5,618 nucleotides of DNA, taken from the NCBI GenBank assembly GCA_030824255.1, contig JAVBYB010000121.1, positions 1-5,618 on the forward strand. Direction: 5' to 3'. Positions within the stretch are counted from its first letter, which is position 1, and every line of letters begins with the position of its first letter. Made by a program: the position numbers and the translations under genes. Source of the stretch: a bacterium (GTDB taxonomy: Bacteria; Pseudomonadota; Alphaproteobacteria; Caulobacterales; Hyphomonadaceae). The notes beneath the pieces are model-generated. The model searched no databases and was not told where the DNA came from. It worked only from the letters and a program-made list of their open reading frames with translations. Below are positions 1-5,392 of the stretch, piece after piece.

Positions 1-174
1 GACGTCGTGAGCATTCCCAATTCAGGCTCCTGCCCTGTCTCACGCAGGCCGATAGGCAGCGCGAATCGCTTGTGAAGGCATACGCCCGGCAGACTCGGCT
101 CCCAAGAAAAATCAGGCGCGCCGGGTCCGCCGGTTATGCTGCGCCGCACTCTGCGGCACGAACTATCGCGATGC
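1..174. other. Left-edge non-coding stretch, no supportable gene
   Basis: Apart from the candidate terminator at 104-159, I see no gene here. A plus-strand frame is open from base 3 to a TGA at 186-188 (about 61 codons), but it uses several rare AGG/AGA codons, has an Arg-rich unfamiliar translation and runs into the 3' end of the lipoprotein gene. A minus-strand ATG at 14-12 opens a frame that leaves the window after four codons, too little to judge. A GAATC (GANTC-type, the CcrM methylation site in alphaproteobacteria) is at 63-67. Confidence 0.4.
104..159 (-). terminator. Candidate terminator region downstream of the CHRD lipoprotein gene
   Basis: Read on the minus strand, about 15 bases after the TAA stop at 175-177, the RNA can form a hairpin: GCCGCA (148-143) and TGCGGC (157-152) pair around a 3-base loop, with a G-U and a G-C pair extending the stem to 8 bp over 141-159. 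It is not followed directly by a T tract. A second GC-rich stretch (113-133, containing GGCGCGCC) lies just before a run of five T with CTT (minus strand, 111-104), the order expected of an intrinsic terminator, but its best stem is only about 4 bp. Termination somewhere here is plausible; the exact site is uncertain. Confidence 0.35.
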
Positions 175-600
175 TTAGTTGGTCGTGATCTGGCCGCGGA
201 TTTCTCCGCCCCGGTTTGCGCCCGTGTGGACGTTCACATAGTACTTCCCGGCCGCCAGTTCGGCCGCCTGTGCATCCGTCAGCGTGGCCGTGCCGGTAAG
301 CGGGCTGGTCGTGCCGGTGAAGGGCACAACAGGTCCGGCATTCTGGCCCGGATCAGCTGGGCCGTGGATGTGCGCCGCCGTCGCCGGACCTGTCAGGCCT
401 TCGAACGTCACATTCCAGGTCAACTGCTTGCTCGTCGGATCGTATGTGAATTCGCCCGCGCCCTTGCCGGTTGATGCAATGCCGGCGCCCGGCGCCAGCG
501 TCGCCTTGTAGCTTGGCAGTTTCGGCGCGTCCGACATCGTGCTGCATCCAGCAACAACCATGGCGGCCATGGCCATCGAGGCCATCCAGGTGAGTCTCAT
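175..600 (-). CDS. CHRD-domain lipoprotein
   Basis: Predicted 141-residue envelope lipoprotein made almost entirely of one CHRD domain, the fold first described in the BMP antagonist chordin and widespread in bacterial secreted proteins of unknown role. Residues 1-19 form a short lipoprotein signal (MR, then a Met/Ala-rich hydrophobic stretch) ending in the lipobox VAGC with Cys19; Ser at +2 favours outer-membrane sorting by the Lol rule. The CHRD domain covers about residues 31-138, with its hallmarks AHIHGPA (76-82), GPVV (89-92), YVNVHT (121-126) and GGEIRGQ (131-137). I chose the ATG at 600 because GGGAG lies 8 bases upstream and the signal peptide starts there; the longer frame to 630 begins with TTG and adds a charged RPRKGERR stretch. 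It is transcribed divergently from the class III aminotransferase. The family is clear, the function is not known: ligand binding or matrix attachment are guesses. Confidence 0.9.
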   Translation of the reverse strand: MRLTWMASMAMAAMVVAGCSTMSDAPKLPSYKATLAPGAGIASTGKGAGEFTYDPTSKQLTWNVTFEGLTGPATAAHIHGPADPGQNAGPVVPFTGTTSPLTGTATLTDAQAAELAAGKYYVNVHTGANRGGEIRGQITTN

Positions 601-728
601 GCGTCTCTCTCCCTTGCGGGGCCGGATCAATGCCGAACCCTCGTGAAGCTATCTACACGTCGATTGCGACTGCAGCCACCCCAACTGCCTATTGCCGATA
701 GCCCACCGTCGGCCCAACACTTGCGCAC
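601..728. promoter_or_regulatory. Divergent intergenic region, presumed promoters for both flanking genes
   Basis: The 128 bases separate the two divergent start codons (600 minus, 729 plus), so both promoters should lie here. The lipoprotein gene has a good ribosome site (AAGGGAG, just upstream of 600). The aminotransferase ATG has no recognisable Shine-Dalgarno: the bases before it read CCAACACTTGCGCAC. That could mean a leaderless or weakly initiated mRNA. I found no convincing -35/-10 pair at standard spacing. A short inverted repeat, CTAT-5-ATAG (689-701), sits about 28 bases before the plus-strand start, and GCTATC (649-654) and GATAGC (697-702) form a spaced inverted hexamer. Either could be an operator half-site or chance. 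Confidence 0.45.
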
Positions 729-2051
729 ATGACAGACACGCCTCGCCCGAACTCACTCGACGCTTTCTGGATGCCCTTTACGCCCAACAAAGCGTTCAAA
801 GCGGACCCACGCATGGTCGTGCGGGCTGACGGCATGTTCTACTACACCCCCGAAGGCAGGCCGATCCTCGATGGAACGTCGGGCCTCTGGTGCGTCGCCG
901 CGGGACATAACCAGCCAAAGATCGTCGAGGCTATCCGCAAAGCAGCGGGAGAGCTGGACTATGCCGGCAACTTCAACATGGGCCATCCGCTGGCGTTCGA
1001 GTTTGCCAATCGCCTGACTAGCCTCTTGCCCGACCGGCTGGATCGTGTGTTCTTCGTCAACTCCGGATCGGAGAGCGTCGAAACGGCTCTGAAGATCGCG
1101 CTGGCCTATCAGAAGTCGCGCGGGAAGCCGAACAAGTATCGGCTGATCGGGCGCGAGCGCGCCTATCATGGCGTCAATTTCGGCGGCATGACGGTCGGCG
1201 GCATCACGCGCAACCGGATGAATTTCGGCCCCATGGTCGGCGGGGTCGATCACTTGCCCCACACGCATGATATTTCCCGCAACGCCTTCAGCAGAGGCCA
1301 GCCGAAACATGGCGCCGAGTATGCCGATACGCTGGAGCGTCTCGTGCAACTTCATGACGCCTCCACCATCGCCGCCGTGATCGTGGAGCCTGTTGCTGGC
1401 TCAACCGGCGTGCTTGTACCGCCGGAGGGCTATCTCCAGCGCCTCCGCGAGCTTTGCACCAAGCACGACATACTGCTGATCTTCGACGAGGTAATCACGG
1501 GATTTGGCCGCCTCGGCGCGCCTTTCGCGACGCAGTATTTCGACGTGAAGCCTGATATCATCAGCATGGCGAAGGCGATCAACAACGCTACCGTGCCGAT
1601 GGGCGCCGTTGCTGCTTCGCGTGAGGTGCATGACACCATCATTGCCGCGTCTGAAACGCCGATCGAGCTGTTCCATGGCTACACAATGACCGGCCATCCG
1701 CTAGCGTGCGCAGCCGGCTTGGCGACGCTTGAGGTGTTCAAGGAACAGCGCCTGTTCGAGCGTGCAGCGGAACTCGCCCCCTATTGGGAGGAGGCACTGC
1801 ACTCCCTGCGTGATGCGCGCCATGTGATTGACGTACGCAATCTCGGTCTAATCGGCGGCATCGAGCTGGAGCCCCGCCCCGGCAAGCCAACCGCCCGCGC
1901 GCTGGAAGCCTTCCGCATCTGCTTCGACAAGGGCCTGCTGATCCGCGTCACAGGCGACATCATCGCGCTCTCGCCGCCCCTGGTGATCGAGAAGGCGCAG
2001 ATAGACCAGATAGTGGATACGATCCGCAGCGTGCTCGACGGTCTCGAGTAA
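729..2051 (+). CDS. Omega-amino acid (beta-alanine) : pyruvate aminotransferase, class III
   Basis: PLP-dependent fold-type I enzyme of 440 residues, close to the usual 440-450. Likely reaction: beta-alanine (or another omega-amino acid or amine) + pyruvate to malonate semialdehyde + L-alanine, in the cytoplasm. Landmarks: LDAFWMPFTPN (10-20), SGLWC with active-site Trp54 (51-55), phosphate-binding NSGSES (111-116), YHG (146-148, Tyr stacking on PLP), IFDEVITGFGR with Asp253 (251-261), SMAKAINN with Schiff-base Lys282 (279-286), HGYTMTGHPLA (316-326, the Thr that contacts PLP phosphate across the dimer) and IRVTGD with Arg406 (405-410), the carboxylate-binding flipping Arg of omega-transaminases. 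The overall pattern matches Pseudomonas beta-alanine-pyruvate transaminase (BauA type). No in-frame upstream start exists nearby and Met15 would cut the conserved WMPF, so the ATG at 729 stands despite lacking a Shine-Dalgarno. The gene is monocistronic here and convergent with the dipeptidase. The true amine donor could differ. Confidence 0.93.
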   Translation: MTDTPRPNSLDAFWMPFTPNKAFKADPRMVVRADGMFYYTPEGRPILDGTSGLWCVAAGHNQPKIVEAIRKAAGELDYAGNFNMGHPLAFEFANRLTSLLPDRLDRVFFVNSGSESVETALKIALAYQKSRGKPNKYRLIGRERAYHGVNFGGMTVGGITRNRMNFGPMVGGVDHLPHTHDISRNAFSRGQPKHGAEYADTLERLVQLHDASTIAAVIVEPVAGSTGVLVPPEGYLQRLRELCTKHDILLIFDEVITGFGRLGAPFATQYFDVKPDIISMAKAINNATVPMGAVAASREVHDTIIAASETPIELFHGYTMTGHPLACAAGLATLEVFKEQRLFERAAELAPYWEEALHSLRDARHVIDVRNLGLIGGIELEPRPGKPTARALEAFRICFDKGLLIRVTGDIIALSPPLVIEKAQIDQIVDTIRSVLDGLE

Positions 2052-2056
2052 GCAAA

Positions 2057-2737
2057 CTATCTGACTGGAAAGTCGAAATACGTCTCCGGATGCGGCTCGT
2101 GGCGCAGCGTGAAATGCCACCACTCTTCCTTAAGCGAATTGAAGCCCGCATCGCGCATCACGTTGCGCAGGAGCATGCGGTTCGCGCGAGCCTGCGTGCT
2201 TACCGTTTGGTCGGACGGCCATGAAGTCGCATCGAACAGGTCATATCGCCCGCCCATGTCGACCTCCTTGCCATCACGCGCATCCACCAAGGTGAGGTCG
2301 ATCGTCGACCCGCGCGAATGACCTGACCGCTCCGCGATGTAGCCAAGCTCAAACAGGCGCGTCTTGTCGATATTGGGATAGTGCTCGATCTTTCGCTTCT
2401 GATCGGAGAGGTCTTTCGCCCAAGCGACAAAGTCCGCGACCGCCTGCTTTGGCCGATAGCAATCAAACACCTTGAGCCCGAGTCCAAACTCTTGCAGCAG
2501 CTGCTGCGCCCGCGCCAGCGCGATTACCGTCTGCGTGGTGAGCAGGCAGGTGGGCGCCTCATATCCCACGACAGGACGTCCGAGGAAGTTCTCATCGCCT
2601 ACATACTTCATGTCGAGGACGAGCCCGGGGATCATTCGCTCGGCATACACGAAACCCGATCTATCCATCTCGACTGGAGCCTGCGCGTTTGCACACCCCG
2701 CGACAAGTGAGACGGCAAGGACCAAAATCACGCGCAT
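2057..2737 (-). CDS. ddpX: D-alanyl-D-alanine dipeptidase (VanX/DdpX, peptidase M15D), predicted lipoprotein
   Basis: Zinc dipeptidase of 226 residues that splits D-Ala-D-Ala. All M15D signatures are present: CYRP with Arg95 (93-96), SGHSRGSTIDLTL (138-150) supplying zinc ligands His140 and Asp147, and EEWWHF (204-209) with catalytic Glu205 and third zinc ligand His208. The N-terminus is a lipoprotein signal, MRVILVLAVSLVAGC, with lipobox LVAGC at Cys15 and Ala at +2, so it should be anchored in the envelope, probably the outer membrane. VanX of resistance clusters is cytoplasmic; an envelope form fits recycling of wall-derived D-Ala-D-Ala rather than vancomycin resistance, and no vanH/vanA-like gene is adjacent. 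It is the last gene of the operon, 4 bases after the hom stop, with no clear Shine-Dalgarno, so translational coupling to hom is likely. Its TAG is only 5 bases from the stop of the convergent aminotransferase. The family is sure; the exact substrate is inferred. Confidence 0.93.
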   Translation of the reverse strand: MRVILVLAVSLVAGCANAQAPVEMDRSGFVYAERMIPGLVLDMKYVGDENFLGRPVVGYEAPTCLLTTQTVIALARAQQLLQEFGLGLKVFDCYRPKQAVADFVAWAKDLSDQKRKIEHYPNIDKTRLFELGYIAERSGHSRGSTIDLTLVDARDGKEVDMGGRYDLFDATSWPSDQTVSTQARANRMLLRNVMRDAGFNSLKEEWWHFTLRHEPHPETYFDFPVR

Positions 2738-2741
2738 TGTA

Positions 2742-4040
2742 TCAGGCCCGCGTCTCGATCCGCAGCAGCCGCGGTTCGTCTGCAGTGATCTTTAGCTCGG
2801 CGATGCGGGCCAGCGCTTTTTCAATGGCCGCACGCGGGCACGGATGCGTCATGATCGCGACAGGTGCAGCGCCCGTGTCACCAGCGGACTCCTGGATCAG
2901 CTTGTCGATCGAGACGCCCGCCTCAGCGAGCTCCTCAGTCAGCGCCGCGAACACGCCGGGCTTGTCGGCCAACTTGGCGCCGATGAAGAACGATCCCTGA
3001 TCCGTCGCGCCATCCGCCACCGTGATGATCGGCAGCAGTGTGCTGGTCGGCTTGCCCAGAGGCGGCGTTGCCGGTCCCTCGAACAGGCGCGCAAGATCGC
3101 CCATGACAGCAGCAGCGGTTGGGCCAGAACCTGCGCCCGGACCTGTGAACGTCAGGCGACCAACTGGCTCGCCCTCCACAACGACTGCGTTCAGGGGGCC
3201 GTTCACCTGCGCAAGCGGATGATCCTTGGAAACAAGCACGGGCGCCACACGGCAACGCGCGCCACCATTAGCGCGGAACGCCTCCGCCACCAGCTTGATG
3301 CGGTAGTCGAACTTGTTGGCCAGCGTGATGTCCATCGCCTCGATCTTGTCGATACCCTCGACCTGCACCTGGCTAAAGTCGGGCTGCGCGCCGAACGCGA
3401 TGGCCGCAAGGATCAGAACCTTGTGCGCGGCGTCCCCCCCAGACACATCGAGATAGGGGTCACTTTCGGCATAGCCCAGTCGCTGCGCTTCAGACAGAAC
3501 CGTCTCGTATGCGGCGCCAGTGCGCAGCATCTCTGACAGGATGTAGTTGCACGTCCCGTTGAGGATACCCGATACGCGACTGACGATCACGCCCGACAGC
3601 GAGTTCTTGACAGCGCGCACGATCGGGATCGCGCCCGCAACGGCAGCCTCGAAAAGAAGGTGCGCTTCGTGCTTCTCCGCCAGCGCGGCGATCTCCATAC
3701 CGTGCTCAGCGATCAACGCCTTGTTGGCGCTGACGACCGACTTTCCAGACCGCAACGCGGCCTCCACGGTGCGCTTGGCTGGCCCGTCAGATCCGCCGAC
3801 AAGTTCGACAACCACGTCGATGTCTGGCGACAGCGCCATCTCCACCGGATCATCGAACCATTTGAACTTCGAGATATCGACGCCGCGATTGCGGTTTTTG
3901 TTACGCGCCGAGACGGCAACGACTTCCAGTCTTCCCGGAAGTCGCAACTCTGTCTGGCGCTCGATCAGCTTCAGCAGGCCCCCGCCCACCGTGCCAAGGC
4001 CAGCCACGCCGAGCCTCAACGTTTTCCCCGTCGCCGTCAT
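2742..4040 (-). CDS. hom: Homoserine dehydrogenase with C-terminal ACT domain
   Basis: Reduces L-aspartate-4-semialdehyde to homoserine with NAD(P)H, the committed step to threonine and methionine; cytoplasmic. The 432 residues match the monofunctional Hom family. Domains: Rossmann fold with GVAGLGTVGGG (11-21), SANKALIAEHG (104-114) with Lys107, the catalytic core with GILNGTCNYIL (158-168), and GYAESDPYLDVSGGDAAHK (189-207), whose Glu192, Asp198, Asp203 and Lys207 fall at the same spacing as yeast Glu208, Asp214, Asp219 and Lys223. Residues about 349-428 form an ACT domain (DKPGVFAALTEEL, 359-371), the usual site of threonine feedback inhibition. The ATG at 4040 overlaps the aminotransferase TGA as ATGA and has a strong Shine-Dalgarno, AAGGAAGG, 7 bases upstream inside that gene, so the two are translationally coupled. 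A G7 run on the coding strand (3440-3434) encodes Gly201-Gly202 next to catalytic Asp203. No aspartokinase domain is fused. Confidence 0.96.
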   Translation of the reverse strand: MTATGKTLRLGVAGLGTVGGGLLKLIERQTELRLPGRLEVVAVSARNKNRNRGVDISKFKWFDDPVEMALSPDIDVVVELVGGSDGPAKRTVEAALRSGKSVVSANKALIAEHGMEIAALAEKHEAHLLFEAAVAGAIPIVRAVKNSLSGVIVSRVSGILNGTCNYILSEMLRTGAAYETVLSEAQRLGYAESDPYLDVSGGDAAHKVLILAAIAFGAQPDFSQVQVEGIDKIEAMDITLANKFDYRIKLVAEAFRANGGARCRVAPVLVSKDHPLAQVNGPLNAVVVEGEPVGRLTFTGPGAGSGPTAAAVMGDLARLFEGPATPPLGKPTSTLLPIITVADGATDQGSFFIGAKLADKPGVFAALTEELAEAGVSIDKLIQESAGDTGAAPVAIMTHPCPRAAIEKALARIAELKITADEPRLLRIETRA

Positions 4041-5284
4041 CCCACTGCCTTCCTTGCCGGCGCGCCCTCGGGCTTCGCCTTCGGTTCTTTTTCGGGCTTG
4101 GCCTTTACGCCGTTCGCCTCGAGGAACTTCCGTACGTTGCGCGCCGCCTGACGGATACGCTGTTCATTCTCAACCAGTGCGAGGCGCACATAATTGTCGC
4201 CGTGCTCACCAAATCCGGCGCCCGGCGCCACGGCCACGTGGGCTTCCTTGATGAGGCGCAGGGAGAATTCGAGCGATCCCATTTCGCGGAACGGCTCAGG
4301 GATAGGCGCCCAGGCGAACATCGAGGCCTTGGGCTCGGGGATTTCCCAGCCTGCACGCGTGAAGCTTTCCACCATGGCATTGCGCCGCGTGCGATAGATT
4401 TCGCGCATCTCGTCCACGCAATCCTGCGGACCATTCAGAGCCGCAGCAGCGGCGACCTGAACCGGCGTAAATGCGCCATAGTCGAGGTAGGATTTCACGC
4501 GGGCCAGTGCGGCGATCAGTTTCTCGTTGCCGGCAGCGAAGCCTACGCGCCAACCAGCCATCGCATAAGTCTTGGACATGGACGTGACTTCGACCGCTAT
4601 ATCCTTGGCTCCATCGACCTGCAGGATCGAAGGCGGCGGATCGCCATAGTAGATTTCCGTGTAAGCGAGATCGGAGAGCACCCAGATCTCGTGCTTCTTC
4701 GCGAACTTCACGACCTCCTTGTAGAAGTCGAGATCGACCACCTGAGCCGTCGGGTTTGCCGGGTAGCAAACAACCATCGCTGTCGGCGCCGGGATCGAGT
4801 GGCGCACAGCGCGACCGAGGTTCGAAAGATACTGCTCCGGCGAATGCGCCTCGACCGAGCGGATGCTCGCACCGGCCATGATGAAGCCGAATGAGTGCAG
4901 CGGGTAGGAGGGGTTGGGGACGAGGATCGTGTCGCCCGGCGCCGAGATCGCCTGAGCGAGGTTGGCGAAACCCTCCTTCGAGCCCAACGTGACGACAACT
5001 TCCTTGTTCGGGTCAAGCTTCACGCCGAAACGGCGGTCGTAATAGCCAGAAAGAGCCCGGCGCAGACCCATGATACCGCGGCTGGCGGAGTAGCCATGCA
5101 CGTCCGGCTTCCGGGCGGTTTCGCAGAGTTTTTCTACGATGTGGGGGGGGGTGGGGAGGTCGGGGTTGCCCATGCCGAGGTCGATCACGTCGGCGCCTTT
5201 GGCGCGCAGGCCGGCCTTGGTGACGTTCACCTGCTCGAACACGTAAGGCGGCAGGCGCCTGATCTTGTGGAAATCCAACATCAT
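4037..5284 (-). CDS. alaC: Class I/II aminotransferase, AlaC / LL-diaminopimelate aminotransferase type
   Basis: PLP fold-type I aminotransferase, 415 residues, cytoplasmic. It resembles E. coli AlaC (glutamate-pyruvate transaminase) throughout; LPPYVF (11-16) and MGNPD (38-42) are typical. Key residues: GSKEG (101-105, PLP phosphate), Asn177 in YPANPTA (174-180), Asp205 and Tyr208 in SDLAY (204-208), Schiff-base Lys238 in SMSKTY (235-240), Arg246 in GWRVGF (244-249) and substrate-carboxylate Arg367 in NYVRLAL (364-370). Residues 391-415 are an added Lys/Pro/Glu/Ala tail with a repeated KAKPE, probably disordered. The start at 5284 has AGGTGA 7 bases upstream; a second ATG follows directly (5281). 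It opens the operon and overlaps hom by 4 bp. Such hom-linked enzymes are often annotated LL-diaminopimelate aminotransferase; AlaC-like alanine synthesis is my first choice, but methionine or diaminopimelate transamination remains possible. Codons 44-48 contain a C9 run. Confidence 0.9.
   Translation of the reverse strand: MMLDFHKIRRLPPYVFEQVNVTKAGLRAKGADVIDLGMGNPDLPTPPHIVEKLCETARKPDVHGYSASRGIMGLRRALSGYYDRRFGVKLDPNKEVVVTLGSKEGFANLAQAISAPGDTILVPNPSYPLHSFGFIMAGASIRSVEAHSPEQYLSNLGRAVRHSIPAPTAMVVCYPANPTAQVVDLDFYKEVVKFAKKHEIWVLSDLAYTEIYYGDPPPSILQVDGAKDIAVEVTSMSKTYAMAGWRVGFAAGNEKLIAALARVKSYLDYGAFTPVQVAAAAALNGPQDCVDEMREIYRTRRNAMVESFTRAGWEIPEPKASMFAWAPIPEPFREMGSLEFSLRLIKEAHVAVAPGAGFGEHGDNYVRLALVENEQRIRQAARNVRKFLEANGVKAKPEKEPKAKPEGAPARKAVG
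4041..4055 (-). promoter_or_regulatory. Shine-Dalgarno for hom inside the aminotransferase 3' end
   Basis: On the minus strand the bases before the hom ATG read AAGGAAGGCAGTGGG. The AAGGAAGG core is 7 bases from the start and is formed by the aminotransferase codons for Arg411 and Lys412 (AGG AAG). AGG is an uncommon Arg codon in GC-rich genomes of this kind, so its use here fits selection for the ribosome site. With the ATGA overlap this points to coupled translation of the two enzymes. Confidence 0.7.
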
Positions 5285-5392
5285 TGTCGGTTCACCTGTA
5301 CTGGTCCCCGGCCGGGAATCATCGCGGGCGGGGCAAATCGTTGTGTAAGGCCGTAAGGAAACGGCAGCTATCGGGAAAGTTTGACCTTGGGT
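5285..5392 (-). promoter_or_regulatory. Leader of the aminotransferase-hom-ddpX operon
   Basis: These 108 bases lie between the stop of the truncated gene on the right and the aminotransferase start. Whatever separate promoter the operon has must be here, unless it is read through from that gene. Visible elements are the Shine-Dalgarno AGGTGA (minus strand, 5297-5292), an exact 10-bp palindrome CCCGGCCGGG (5307-5316) next to it, a GAATC (GANTC class) at 5316-5320, and a short hairpin GCCGT-6-ACGGC (5350-5365) without a T tract. I see no convincing -35/-10 pair and no leader peptide rich in regulatory amino acids such as Thr or Ile. Confidence 0.45.

Noticed and set aside
3..188. Plus-strand frame open from the left edge (about 61 codons)
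   Set aside because: Rare AGG/AGA codons, an Arg-rich translation without motifs, and overlap with the 3' end of the lipoprotein gene make a real gene end unlikely.
649..702. GCTATC / GATAGC inverted hexamer in the divergent intergenic region, with another GCTATC in the operon leader near 5368
   Set aside because: Too short and too widely spaced to call an operator; likely chance without conservation data.
753..1355. Minus-strand open frame of 200 codons
   Set aside because: It lies wholly antisense to the class III aminotransferase, whose motifs are intact in the plus frame, and has no recognisable domain.
2057..2737. Vancomycin resistance gene vanX
   Set aside because: No vanH/vanA or VanRS-like genes are adjacent, the protein has a lipoprotein signal, and the context is amino-acid biosynthesis; a housekeeping or salvage dipeptidase fits better.
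2844..4894. Three long plus-strand open frames (2844-3536, 3547-4251, 4202-4894; 230-234 codons each) opposite hom and the aminotransferase
   Set aside because: They are antisense to conserved enzymes, have Arg/Ala/Ser-rich unfamiliar translations, and are expected in GC-rich DNA as shadows of real coding frames.
5350..5365. Hairpin GCCGT-6-ACGGC as a terminator or attenuator
   Set aside because: The stem is only 5 bp and no T tract follows on the minus strand, so it does not support an intrinsic terminator.
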